A stretch of 64,000 bases of DNA from Nodosilinea nodulosa PCC 7104 (GTDB taxonomy: Bacteria; Cyanobacteriota; Cyanobacteriia; Phormidesmidales; Phormidesmidaceae), in NCBI RefSeq assembly GCF_000309385.1, contig NZ_JH976537.1, forward strand, positions 5,232,410 to 5,296,409, in the 5' to 3' direction. Positions 27,449 to 35,927 of this stretch are shown here, in pieces. Each line of letters opens with the position of its first letter. Positions within the stretch are counted from its first letter, which is position 1. Position numbers and translations under genes: made by a program. The notes beneath the pieces were generated by a model. That model worked only from the letters and a program-made list of their open reading frames with translations. It was not told the DNA's origin and did no database searches.

Positions 27449-27938
27449 AGAAAGTTGAGAGGCGATGTAAGGGGTTGCTGGTGCCTTGCCCAGGACCGAG
27501 GGGCCGTGAACTTTTGTATAAAGCCTGGGTCAGGGCGCGCAGGCTTGAGGGGCTTATTCTTATTGGTCCTTTGCGCTGACATGCCTGGGTTGGCCAACTC
27601 CCCGCACCCCCGGCCCAGAGTAATATCCGTAATTTCTGGAAGTCGTCGGGAATGCTAGATTCAGGATTGGTTTAAACCAGTAGGCCTTAAATCTGGCCTC
27701 AGGTTAAGCCCTAGGGGTGATCAATGTCATGGATTGATTGCTATAACCTTGCGTATGGTTTTAATGGAACCGTTTTCCACCTCAATGTCGTCGATAATTT
27801 CGTCCATGGCGAGTACACGACGGCGGTGGCCTCAGTAGGGGCTACCCCTGAAGGTTGGATATGTGGGATTGCCTGGGCTTTCGCGGTTTTGCCCCGACCT
27901 CAGGCAGCTATCCCTTGTTGATTTCTGTTACTGCATGT
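27449..27938. other. 490-bp spacer without a convincing gene
   Basis: A 65-residue frame at 27724-27921 has a possible ribosome-binding site but no family-like pattern. I see no repeat, terminator or RNA. Confidence 0.35.
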
Positions 27939-28127
27939 ATGGATTCTGCCAGTCAGCCTGAGACCCCTGGGGGGGAACCCCCTAGTCCTTCATCGAATAT
28001 GCTGGGCGTGTTAATTGCGGTATTGACCCTAACGCTGCCGCTGTTTATGGTCGCCCACTTCTCGTCAGCTACAGAAAATCTTGAAAGGCCGTCTGTCCTC
28101 ATGATGCCCACCTCGACGGGTCGCTAG
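27939..28127 (+). CDS. small single-pass membrane protein
   Basis: 62 residues from the ATG at 27939. A Pro/Ser-rich N-terminus leads to one clean transmembrane helix, 'MLGVLIAVLTLTLPLFMVAH', and a short polar tail. No strong ribosome-binding site is seen. The sharp hydrophobic block supports coding, but the family is not recognised. Confidence 0.5.
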   Translation: MDSASQPETPGGEPPSPSSNMLGVLIAVLTLTLPLFMVAHFSSATENLERPSVLMMPTSTGR

Positions 28128-28349
28128 GCGCCTACAGCCTTGACTCCCAAGCTCGCTCAGCGCCCGATCTCGGGCCTGGGCCACCGCCTAAAGTTTTGGG
28201 GCCGTGGCCCTAACCTTGCGGAAAATGGGCTGCTGCCCCGTAGAATACTATGTCGGAAGGGAGGTTTCTAAGGCCCGGCGGTTTATCGTGGGCGTTAGGT
28301 CTTGCCTTCCTCTCGGCAATGCTAATTTATTATCCCTTGGAGTATCGTT

Positions 28350-28859
28350 GTGGACCTATCCCGTATTCCAGCCCAGCCTGAGCCTGGACTGCTGAACGTG
28401 CTGGTCGAAATTACTGGCGGCAGCAAAAATAAGTATGAATTTGACAAGGATTTAAACGCCTTTATTCTTGACCGGGTGCTGTTTTCGTCGGTGAAATATC
28501 CCTACGACTATGGTTTTGTGCCCAACACCCTGGCCGACGATGGCGATCCCCTGGACGGCATGGTGCTGATGGATGAGCCCACCTTTCCGGGATGCGTGAT
28601 TGCGGCGCGGCCCATCGGCATGCTGGAGATGATTGACGGCGGCGATCGCGACGAGAAAATTCTCTGCGTGCCCGCCGAAGATCCCCGCTACGCCAGCGTT
28701 AAATCGCTGGACGATGTCGCCCCCCATCGGCTGGATGAGATCGCCGAATTTTTCCGCTCCTACAAAAATTTGGAGAAGAAGGTGACCGAAATTTTGGGCT
28801 GGCAGAACGTCGATAAAGTAGCGGCCCTGGTAGAGCAGTGCGTAGCCGCCGCCAAATAA
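28350..28859 (+). CDS. ppa: inorganic pyrophosphatase
   Basis: Soluble family I pyrophosphatase of 169 residues hydrolysing PPi to phosphate. The start is a GTG at 28350 with a GGAG-like site 7-8 nt upstream. Key blocks are '[20 protein letters not shown]', '[11 protein letters not shown]' and the metal-binding '[11 protein letters not shown]', with the Asp residues that bind Mg. The C-terminal '[11 protein letters not shown]' is also typical. A perfect bidirectional terminator separates it from petF. Confidence 0.98.
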   Translation: MDLSRIPAQPEPGLLNVLVEITGGSKNKYEFDKDLNAFILDRVLFSSVKYPYDYGFVPNTLADDGDPLDGMVLMDEPTFPGCVIAARPIGMLEMIDGGDRDEKILCVPAEDPRYASVKSLDDVAPHRLDEIAEFFRSYKNLEKKVTEILGWQNVDKVAALVEQCVAAAK

Positions 28860-28893
28860 CACGATTTGCTCGTATCAAGTTCTGTTGATTAAC

Positions 28894-28931
28894 AAAAGGG
28901 CGCTGCCTAGGATTCTAGGCAGCGCCCTTTT
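28894..28931. terminator. bidirectional intrinsic terminator
   Basis: Perfect 17-bp stem AAAAGGGCGCTGCCTAG (28894-28910) and its complement (28915-28931) around a GATT loop. It is flanked by A-run and T-run ends, so it can terminate both ppa (+) and petF (-). Confidence 0.95.
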
Positions 28932-28999
28932 AGTCGTTAAGAAACCCGTTTGACGGCCTGACCCCACAGTTTAGATCTGCGGAGATAGGCCCTTCGAAC

Positions 29000-29299
29000 T
29001 TAGTAGAGTTCTTCTTCTTGGTGGGTGATGATGGTGCAGTCAGAGGTGGGGTAGGCAACGCAGGTCAGCACGTACCCAGCGCCAATCTGGTCATCATCCA
29101 GGAAAGACTGATCGGATTGATCAACGGTACCAGCGGTGATCTTACCGGCGCAGGTGGAGCAGGCCCCAGCCCGGCAGGAGTAGGGCAGATCTAGGCCCTG
29201 CTCTTCAGCGGCATCAAGAATATAGGTATCGTCGTCAACGTCGATGGTTTGGTTGAGACCTTCGGCCTCGTTCATCAACGTAACCTTGAAGGTTGCCAT
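29000..29299 (-). CDS. petF: plant-type [2Fe-2S] ferredoxin
   Basis: 99-residue soluble electron carrier that accepts electrons from photosystem I and passes them to FNR, nitrite and sulfite reductases. The cluster ligands are all visible: '[14 protein letters not shown]' gives three Cys in the C-x4-C-x2-C spacing, and '[11 protein letters not shown]' gives the fourth. The acidic surface ('EEELY' end, '[16 protein letters not shown]') matches photosynthetic ferredoxin I. It converges on ppa through a strong terminator. The sir enzyme at 57421 is one expected partner. Confidence 0.98.
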   Translation of the reverse strand: MATFKVTLMNEAEGLNQTIDVDDDTYILDAAEEQGLDLPYSCRAGACSTCAGKITAGTVDQSDQSFLDDDQIGAGYVLTCVAYPTSDCTIITHQEEELY

Positions 29300-29636
29300 G
29301 GTGCTATCCTCTCGTCAAATACAGATTCTACGTCGATCTATAAATCACAGAACAGCCTTGGGATAAGGTTTCCAGGATTTGCTCTGAGCAGATCTAACAC
29401 AATCTTGATACTACGGGAAAACCTGAAGACTGTCTTGCCTTTTTGGGGCTTGGCTGAACGGGATTCGTAATCAAACCGATTGGTAATGGATTGGTTTGCT
29501 TATGGGTTTCAGGATCCTAAACGCTAGACGGTGGCGATACCGACGGCGGATGTGCAGCAATTTGACCAGAAAAACACCCCAAAAAAGGGGCAGGCTAACG
29601 GGCAGCCCGCCCCTACGACGAAATAGGAGAGCTGGT
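29300..29636. other. spacer upstream of petF
   Basis: 337 bp. It holds the petF promoter region and, at its far end, the terminator of the DUF4278 gene. TAGAAT on the minus strand (29325-29330) is a possible -10 for petF, but I see no good -35. Confidence 0.4.
29581..29613 (-). terminator. intrinsic terminator after DUF4278 gene
   Basis: Read on the minus strand, GGGGCGGGCT and AGCCTGCCCC form a stem with one mismatch around CCGTT... and are followed by six T. The G/C arms also resemble an interspersed cyanobacterial palindrome (TAGGGGCGGGCT). Confidence 0.75.
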
Positions 29637-29822
29637 CTACACCGGTTGGGTATATTTGACACCCCGGTAGGTCAGATCGACTTCGTGATGACGGTTGTTT
29701 TGACGGTGGACATGGCGCCAAGTGGCCGGAGCGCCTCGGTAGGTGCCGACGATATCTACACCATCGTTCTGCCCCTGGGGCAGCTGCACCTCGTACTGGG
29801 CACCGCGATAGGACAATTTCAT
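29637..29822 (-). CDS. DUF4278 domain protein
   Basis: 61-residue protein starting 'MKLSYRGAQYEVQLPQGQ', the hallmark of DUF4278, a short cyanobacterial family. The end repeats the motif as 'EVDLTYRGVKYTQPV'. Middle residues are rich in His and Arg. Function unknown. It is a single gene followed by its own terminator. Confidence 0.9.
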   Translation of the reverse strand: MKLSYRGAQYEVQLPQGQNDGVDIVGTYRGAPATWRHVHRQNNRHHEVDLTYRGVKYTQPV

Positions 29823-30235
29823 GGCAAAAAGCTCCCTGCTCAGGGTATGAATACTCAGGCAACGCTACCCTCAGCTCGGTTGCGCAAAAAAGAGCAAACC
29901 CACCGATAAACTGTAGCTGTTTTTACAGTTTAATAAACGGAAACCTGCATTTCAAGCTCGGCGATCGCCCTTGACAGAATTTTTAGGGTTCGCTCCCCGG
30001 CTGGGGCGCTGCTAAAGTTGAGGCATAAATGGGGTCGGGTCAAACGGCTGTTCGACCATAGGAGAGGCGCCTAATGTTTAGTTCATACTTCCCAGCAGCC
30101 TGAGCAGGGTCAGCCCCTGGGGATAGAGCGGGGCTTAAACAGGCTGTTTTGGATTTCTGGTCGCTAGCTGGGGCTAGGCGTGTCATCAATTCTGGCTAAA
30201 ATCCTGATTCCACCAGCCTTGTCACGCCCGACCCC
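29823..30235. other. spacer with no clear gene
   Basis: 413 bp. It contains a TTGACA (about 29971) without a matching -10, a GCGATCGC site, and a strong ribosome-binding site (GGAGAGG) before a nine-codon frame at 30074-30103. No larger gene is convincing on either strand. Confidence 0.4.
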
Positions 30236-30303
30236 AAAAACAGGCTAGGGGCTGTAACCGTTGATTTTTGGCCCATCAGCAACTAATTGATGACAGCCCC
30301 TAG
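30236..30303 (-). terminator. terminator-like inverted repeat after the 54-residue gene
   Basis: CTAGGGGCTGT (30245-30255) and ACAGCCCCTAG (30293-30303) are perfect 11-bp complements enclosing a 37-nt loop. On the minus strand the stem is followed after a few bases by five T (30236-30240). It overlaps the stop codon of the small gene. Confidence 0.6.
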
Positions 30304-30464
30304 GACTTGCGGCTGTTTTCGGCCTGCTGGAGGTTGAACTCGGCCTGGGTGAGCAGGGCGGCCACCTGGCAGGCGGCATCGGGAGAGAGGGAGGGCTGGC
30401 TTTCGGCTAAAAAGTCAAGGTAGCCGTTGAAGGTGCGCATGATGATTTGCTTGTTTTGCAGCAT
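30300..30464 (-). CDS. small hypothetical protein (54 residues)
   Basis: Starts at an ATG at 30464 preceded by a strong GAGGAGAT ribosome-binding site about 7 nt upstream. The product begins 'MLQNKQIIMRTFNGYLDFLA' and continues with 'DAACQVAALLTQAEFNLQQA', a largely helical soluble protein. The good start signal, helical periodicity and a following terminator argue for a real gene. Family not recognised. Confidence 0.75.
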   Translation of the reverse strand: MLQNKQIIMRTFNGYLDFLAESQPSLSPDAACQVAALLTQAEFNLQQAENSRKS

Positions 30465-30640
30465 GGGTTGATCTCCTCAAAAATCCTGGGCTTGCAGACA
30501 GCCTCTGCCCCATGATAAGCGTCTGCCCCACGGGCAAAGCCGCCCAAGCCTGGCCGCTAATGTCGTTATACTAAACAATCGTTTTCCGTTTTTTGGGGCC
30601 GTTTACCAGGCTGTTTGCTGAGAAAGGTGGGGCTGTTTCC

Positions 30641-32071
30641 ATGGCCGATTTAGTTTTGTTTTGGCACCGGCGCGACCTGCGCCTGGGCGACAACGTGGGG
30701 CTGGCGGCGGCGCGCGATCGCACCCCCCAGGTAGTTGGCCTGTTCTGCCTCGACCCCGGCATTCTCCAGGGCGATGCCGTTGCCCCGGCGCGGGTGGCCT
30801 ACATGGTCGGCTGTCTGGCGGCGTTGGGCGATCGCTACGCCAAGGCAGGCGGGCAGCTGCTCATTCTCCAGGGCGATCCCCGCCAAAAAATTCCCGCGCT
30901 GGCCCAGGCCGTAGGGGCCGACGCCATCTACTGGAACCGCGATGTGGAGCCCTACTCGCGCCAGCGCGATACCGACGTGGCGGCGGCGCTGAAGGATGCT
31001 GGCATCGAGTTTCACACCAAATTTTGGGATCAGCTGCTCCATGCCCCAGGGGAGGTGCGCACCGGGGCGGGGGACCCCTACACCGTCTACACTCCCTTCT
31101 GGCGCAACTGGATTAAGCACGACAAAGCTGAGCCATTGCCCCTGCCGGAAGGGCTAAAATCCCTCAGCGCCAGGCAGCTAGAGGCGGCTAAAAAAGCAGG
31201 CTGTATCGATCTACCCAGCGCCGCCGATCTGGGATTTACCTGGGAAAACGGCTTCCCGATTGAACCGGGGGAGCAGGCGGCCCTGGAGCGACTGACTGAC
31301 TTCTGCGAGGACGACCGCGCCATTGCCACCTACGACGAGCAGCGCAATTTTCCCTTTGTGGACGGCACCTCGCGCCTCAGTGCGGCGCTCAAGTTTGGCG
31401 CCGTGGGCATTCGCACCCTGTGGGCTGCTGCCGATGCCGCCTACGGGCGCTGCCGCAGCGACGAGACCCGCGACAACGTGCAAACCTGGCAGCAGGAGCT
31501 GGCCTGGCGCGAGTTTTACCAGCACGTGATGTACTTTTTCCCGGGGCTGGCCGACGGCCCCTACCGATCGCCCCTGAAAGACTTTCCCTGGGTCAACAAC
31601 GAAGACCAGTTTGCCGCCTGGTGCGAGGGGCGCACCGGCTACCCGATTGTGGATGCGGCCATGCGCCAGCTCAACGAAACCGGCTGGATGCACAACCGCT
31701 GCCGCATGATTGTGGCCAGCTTTTTGACCAAAGACCTGATTATTAACTGGCAGTGGGGTGAGAAATACTTCATGCAGCGCCTGGTCGATGGCGATCTGTC
31801 GGCCAACAACGGCGGCTGGCAGTGGAGCGCCTCCAGCGGCATGGACCCAAAGCCCCTGCGGATTTTTAACCCCGCCAGCCAGGCCCAGAAGTACGACGGC
31901 GAGGCCGAATACATTCGCCAGTGGGTGCCCGAACTGCGGTCGGTGGATACCGGGCCGCTGGTGACGGGCAAAATTTCGCCGGGCGATCGCGGCGACTACC
32001 CGGCCCCAATTGTCGATCACAAAACCCAGCAGGCGTTGTTTAAAGATAAGTACAAAGCCCAGAAAGGCTAG
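30641..32071 (+). CDS. phrA: class I deoxyribodipyrimidine photolyase
   Basis: Light-dependent DNA repair enzyme of 476 residues that splits cyclobutane pyrimidine dimers. The ATG at 30641 gives the family start 'MADLVLFWHRRDLRLGDNVG'. The N-terminal antenna-binding Rossmann domain spans about residues 1-130. The C-terminal helical FAD domain contains 'WQQELAWREFYQHVMYFFPG', 'RTGYPIVDAAMRQLNETGWM' and 'NNGGWQWSASSGMDPKPLRI', all typical of CPD photolyases. The cyanobacterial branch usually carries 8-HDF as antenna, but this cannot be read directly. It converges on the ABC1 kinase gene. Confidence 0.96.
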   Translation: MADLVLFWHRRDLRLGDNVGLAAARDRTPQVVGLFCLDPGILQGDAVAPARVAYMVGCLAALGDRYAKAGGQLLILQGDPRQKIPALAQAVGADAIYWNRDVEPYSRQRDTDVAAALKDAGIEFHTKFWDQLLHAPGEVRTGAGDPYTVYTPFWRNWIKHDKAEPLPLPEGLKSLSARQLEAAKKAGCIDLPSAADLGFTWENGFPIEPGEQAALERLTDFCEDDRAIATYDEQRNFPFVDGTSRLSAALKFGAVGIRTLWAAADAAYGRCRSDETRDNVQTWQQELAWREFYQHVMYFFPGLADGPYRSPLKDFPWVNNEDQFAAWCEGRTGYPIVDAAMRQLNETGWMHNRCRMIVASFLTKDLIINWQWGEKYFMQRLVDGDLSANNGGWQWSASSGMDPKPLRIFNPASQAQKYDGEAEYIRQWVPELRSVDTGPLVTGKISPGDRGDYPAPIVDHKTQQALFKDKYKAQKG

Positions 32072-32080
32072 GGCGCGACG

Positions 32081-33727
32081 CTACCGCCGCCGCCTTGGCC
32101 GCACAATGCTAAACAGCAGCCAAAGGCCAAAGAAGCTGGCCGCCGCGAACAAAATAATGCTCAAGATCTGCCCCTGGGACGACTGCCGCCCGGTGGCCAC
32201 GATCGCCGCCCCAATGATCAGCGCCGCCACCACAACACTAAAGGCCTGGCGATTCGAGGCCTCATCCATGCTGCGGCGCAGATCGTCTAGCCCCTGAATG
32301 CTGAGGCTAAACTTGAGCTGCTCTGAACTGAGGCGATCGAGCAAAAAGCCAAACTGGCGCGGCGAGCTGAGCGACAGGTTGCGAAACTCCAGCCCTGTGC
32401 GCAGCAGCGCCTGGAGCGGATCGTCCCCCACCAGCTGCTGGCGGAACAGATCGGCCATCAGCGGGCGCACCTCGTCGATTAAATTCACGCCGGGGTTAAA
32501 CTGCCGGGCGGCCCCCTCCAGATTGGCCAGCGATTTGGTAAACAATCCCACATTGGCGGGCCAGCGCAGGTTGTTGCGAATGCCTGCCGACAAAATTTCG
32601 CCAAAAATTTCGGCGGTGTTGATCTGCTCCAGGCTGAGGCCGTAGTAGCGCCCCAGCAGGCGAGTGTAGTCGCTCTCTAGCCGGGCCAGATTGACGGGCT
32701 GGAGGGGTTCGGCCAGCTGGAGGGTGAGCTGGGTGCAGCGCTGGGCATCGCAGTTGACAATCGCCAACACCATCTCGGTCATGGTGTTGCGAGTGCGCGG
32801 GTCCATGTGGCCCATCATGCCGCAGTCGAGCAGGGCCACTCGGCCATCTTCTAGGTAAAAAATATTGCCGGGGTGGGGATCGGCATGGAAAAAGCCATCG
32901 ACAAAGTACTGCTTGAAGAACGCCCGAAATAGCAGCGTGGTAGCCGCCGCCCGCGGACCAGCCTGGCCGCTGTGGGCATCTTCGGGGGCCAGGTCGGCTT
33001 TGAGTAACGGCTTACCCTCCAGCCACTCCATGGTCATAATTTTGGAGTTGGTCAAATCCCAGTAAATTTCCGGGACGATCAGCTGCTTGGCGTCGTACCA
33101 GGTGCTTTTAGAGAGGTTGCGGCGCAGCTGGTCGGTGTAGCTTGCTTCGGTGGTGAAGTCGAGTTCGGCGTTGAGGGCATCGGCAAATTCCTCGGCCAGA
33201 TCGACGACGTTGTAGCGCTGGCCAAACTGGGTGGCCGACACCAGCCGCGCAATGTCACGAATCAGCGTCATGTCGCGCTCGACCTGGCGCTCAATGCCCG
33301 GACGCTGCACCTTGAGCGCGACCTGTCGACCATCCTTGAGCACCGCCCTGTGGGTTTGGGCAATGGAACCCGCCGCGATCGCCAGATAGTCCAACCGCTC
33401 AAACAGCTCCTCCGGCGGGTGAGCCAAGTGCTGGCGAATATGGGCTTCGATCTCACCACGGTCTACGGCGGGCACCGTAGTTTGCAGGCTGCTGAGCTCT
33501 TCGATATAGGCCGGGGGCATGAGATCGGGGCGGGTGCTCAATAGCTGGCCCAGCTTGACGTACACCGGCCCCAGATCGGTCAGAATATTGCGCAGCACCG
33601 CCGGGGGCGGCAGTTCGGGTTCGTCGGCCCTGCCCCCCACCAGGAGCCGCCGCATATAGTCCCAGCCGTGGCTCAGCACGACTTCAACGATTTCCCTCTG
33701 TCGGGCCAAACGAGACGATGAAACCAT
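32081..33727 (-). CDS. ABC1/UbiB family atypical kinase
   Basis: 548-residue membrane-associated protein-kinase-like protein. The family signature 'GPVYVKLGQLLSTRPDLMPP' lies near residue 50, followed by 'YIEELSSLQTTVPA'. The kinase-like core has the Lys in 'VALKVQRPGIERQVERDMTL', the catalytic loop 'DGFFHADPHPGNIFYL' and the metal-binding 'LLDCGMMGHMDP'. Two hydrophobic helices lie at the C-terminus ('VVVAALIIGAAIVATG', 'SIILFAAASFFGLWLLFSIV'). In cyanobacteria several paralogues support prenylquinone metabolism or stress tolerance; which one this is cannot be told. Confidence 0.95.
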   Translation of the reverse strand: MVSSSRLARQREIVEVVLSHGWDYMRRLLVGGRADEPELPPPAVLRNILTDLGPVYVKLGQLLSTRPDLMPPAYIEELSSLQTTVPAVDRGEIEAHIRQHLAHPPEELFERLDYLAIAAGSIAQTHRAVLKDGRQVALKVQRPGIERQVERDMTLIRDIARLVSATQFGQRYNVVDLAEEFADALNAELDFTTEASYTDQLRRNLSKSTWYDAKQLIVPEIYWDLTNSKIMTMEWLEGKPLLKADLAPEDAHSGQAGPRAAATTLLFRAFFKQYFVDGFFHADPHPGNIFYLEDGRVALLDCGMMGHMDPRTRNTMTEMVLAIVNCDAQRCTQLTLQLAEPLQPVNLARLESDYTRLLGRYYGLSLEQINTAEIFGEILSAGIRNNLRWPANVGLFTKSLANLEGAARQFNPGVNLIDEVRPLMADLFRQQLVGDDPLQALLRTGLEFRNLSLSSPRQFGFLLDRLSSEQLKFSLSIQGLDDLRRSMDEASNRQAFSVVVAALIIGAAIVATGRQSSQGQILSIILFAAASFFGLWLLFSIVRPRRRR

Positions 33728-33871
33728 TGGACGCCGGAGTACAGACTGCTCGATGCTAACGCAATCACGTTAAGGCTTTATTTCCGTCGTTGGGCCAGGC
33801 TGCCCTGAACCAAGTGACTATTGATGAACCAGCGGTGGGGCTTTCTTCACCCAGTGCTATTATGCTTGGGC

Positions 33872-34023
33872 GCGATTGGTTCTGGTGGGGATCAGCCACC
33901 AGAGGTAACGGGGAAAGTGCAGTGTAAGGCTGCCGCTGTCCCGCAGCTGTAAGGCGATGTTGGCGTTCAGCCCATGGATGCACCGAACGCTAACATCGCC
34001 AAGCCAGAATGCCCGCCGATCGC
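33872..34023 (+). promoter_or_regulatory. cobalamin (B12) riboswitch
   Basis: The closing stem GCGATTGG (33872-33879) pairs with CCGATCGC (34016-34023), one G-U included. Inside are the conserved AACGGGGAAAG, then CTGTCCCGCAGCTGTAAGG, and finally GCCAGAATGCCCGCC, which match the cobalamin riboswitch core order. An internal long hairpin (GCGATGTTGGCGTTC with GAACGCTAACATCGC) is also plain. It ends 33 nt before the hupE start, so it most likely acts by hiding the ribosome-binding site when cobalamin is bound. Confidence 0.92.
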
Positions 34024-34055
34024 AATGTTGCTCTTTCTTCGTCTGCGAGGTACGG

Positions 34056-34769
34056 ATGAATTATCGTTTTACGGCCCTGGGTTCCATCCAGGCTAAGCTG
34101 CTGTCGAATTCTGTGGGGCGCGGTGTTGCTTGGGCGATCGCCCAAGCGGGCCGGTCGTTGAGCCTTGCGGCGCTGCTGCTACTGCTGCTGCCGCTGCCCA
34201 GTTTTGCCCACCACCTGACGGGGGGTAAGCTGCCCACCACCTCTGCCGAGGGCTTTATGTCGGGCCTGGGCCACCCCATTATCGGGCTCGATCACCTGGC
34301 CTTTGTGGTGGCCATGGGCCTGCTGGCCGCGATCAGCACCTGGGGGATTGCCATTCCCATCGCCTTTGTGCTGGCGACCATGGCCGGGGCCGGGCTGCAC
34401 CTGGCCAGCATTACCCTACCGGCGGCAGAGCTGGTGATTGCCGGGTCGGTACTGGGGGCCGGGGTGCTGCTGACCCTGAGCCAGCGCCCTCAAAGCTGGG
34501 TAATGGCCGGATTGGCCGCCCTGGCTGGCCTGTTCCACGGGTTTGCCTACGGGGAGTCTATTTTTGGCGCTCAGCCTATGCCGTTGGTGGCCTACCTGGT
34601 GGGCTTTACGACGGTGCAGATGGCCATTGCCCTGGCGGCCTTTCTGGTGGGTCGGCAGATTACGCAGCGATCGCCCGCGCGCTTCGGGCAGCGGGCAGGC
34701 CTGGTGATCTGCGGCATTGGCGCCGCCTTTTTGGCCACCACGCTGCTCAATACCCTACTGCCGGTTTAG
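34056..34769 (+). CDS. hupE: HupE/UreJ family protein, probable cobalt transporter
   Basis: Membrane protein of 237 residues. The ATG at 34056 has a GAGG site 5 nt upstream; a longer frame starting at 33957 would run through the riboswitch and is rejected. A signal peptide ends near 'LPSFAHH'. The family motif 'HPIIGLDHLAFVVAMG' follows, then five or six hydrophobic helices, including 'GLFHGFAYGE'. HupE/UreJ proteins transport nickel or cobalt. Because a cobalamin riboswitch controls this copy, the likely substrate is cobalt for B12 synthesis, which is inference from the regulation. The motif His and Asp are the probable metal ligands. Confidence 0.93.
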   Translation: MNYRFTALGSIQAKLLSNSVGRGVAWAIAQAGRSLSLAALLLLLLPLPSFAHHLTGGKLPTTSAEGFMSGLGHPIIGLDHLAFVVAMGLLAAISTWGIAIPIAFVLATMAGAGLHLASITLPAAELVIAGSVLGAGVLLTLSQRPQSWVMAGLAALAGLFHGFAYGESIFGAQPMPLVAYLVGFTTVQMAIALAAFLVGRQITQRSPARFGQRAGLVICGIGAAFLATTLLNTLLPV

Positions 34770-34869
34770 CTGTCGGTCTAGTTGACCCATGGCCAATCAG
34801 GGCTTCACCTTGACCCCTCTGTGGCGTGGTTCAAGGTGCGCCCGGTTTTACCCCAGCTGATTCAGGCTG

Positions 34870-35796
34870 CTATGGTTCCCTAGGCACCAGCCTGTCCAGG
34901 GGCGCTGGCAGCGTTTGCAGCATCTCTAGAAACGCATAGACGGCGGGGCTGTGCAGGCGGCCTTCCAGCAGGGCCGCCGCCAGCGAACGGCTGAGGGGCT
35001 GGGGCAGCGGGCAGGTAATTATCCCCTTTGGCAGTGGAATTGCGGCCAGGTGGGGCAAAATCGTCATGCCCAGCCCCTGGACCACCATGCTGAGAATAGC
35101 GGAGTCTTCGTTGAGTTCGTAGGCCACCGCCAGCTGGACGGGCAGCTGGGCCAGGTACTCGCGCAGCAGAGCGTAGCTGTTGTCCTGAGGCACGGGCAAA
35201 ATCAGCGGATAGCGCTGAAACTGCTCCCAGCTCGGAGCTTCTACATTGACCTGGGCACCGGGGGGGAAAAAAGCCAGGTAGCGATCGGCAAACAGGTCGT
35301 AAATCTCCAGCCCCGAGGTTTTGTAGAGGTCGATTAAGCCGATATCGGCCACCCCCTCCTTTAGCATGGCCTGAACCGTGCCGTGGTTAACGCAGTGGGT
35401 GATGGTCACCGCAATGTTGGGATGCCGTTCTTTAAACGCCGCAATTCCCTGGGGCAGCCAGTGGGTGGCCAGACTGCGAATGGCGGCCACCCGCACCAGG
35501 CCTGTCTCTAGTCCCCGCGATCGCTCGGCAATCTGGCCCAGCTGCTCCAGGTTTTGCAAAATCTGCCGGGCGTTGTCGAGCATCTCCTGGCCGACGGCGG
35601 TGAGCATGGCCCCTCTGCGCCCCCGCGAAAACAGCACGACGCCCAGCTCCTCCTCCAGGGCCGCAATGGCGTAGCTAATGGCCGATTGGGTCATGTCTAG
35701 ATCGAGGGCGGCCTTGCCAAAGCTGCCGCTGTCGGCCACCGCCACCAGGGCCCGCAGCTGAAATAGCTTTATGCGCGATACATCAATGGCACTCAT
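34870..35796 (-). CDS. LysR family transcriptional regulator
   Basis: 308 residues. The N-terminal winged helix-turn-helix (about residues 10-68) reads 'FQLRALVAVADSGSFGKAAL', 'MTQSAISYAIAALEEELGVV' and 'LFSRGRRGAMLTAVGQ'. The substrate-binding domain follows. It is divergent from the alanine dehydrogenase gene across 131 bp, the classic arrangement for a LysR regulator and its target, so ald control is a reasonable inference. It is clearly paralogous to the LysR protein at 60406. Confidence 0.93.
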   Translation of the reverse strand: MSAIDVSRIKLFQLRALVAVADSGSFGKAALDLDMTQSAISYAIAALEEELGVVLFSRGRRGAMLTAVGQEMLDNARQILQNLEQLGQIAERSRGLETGLVRVAAIRSLATHWLPQGIAAFKERHPNIAVTITHCVNHGTVQAMLKEGVADIGLIDLYKTSGLEIYDLFADRYLAFFPPGAQVNVEAPSWEQFQRYPLILPVPQDNSYALLREYLAQLPVQLAVAYELNEDSAILSMVVQGLGMTILPHLAAIPLPKGIITCPLPQPLSRSLAAALLEGRLHSPAVYAFLEMLQTLPAPLDRLVPREP

Positions 35797-35927
35797 GGGT
35801 TGACATTATCACTGTGCTTTGAACCCAGCCGCTGCAATGCCTACAGTTAGCTCAATGAAGGGGATTTGGCCCAGCGCTCAACCCCCGCCGCGATCGCAAA
35901 CTATCCTCAGCAACCCTAGGCGTGACC

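Noticed and set aside
27724-27921. 65-codon frame with a possible ribosome-binding site
   Set aside because: No family-like pattern; a better-looking small membrane frame overlaps its region in another frame.
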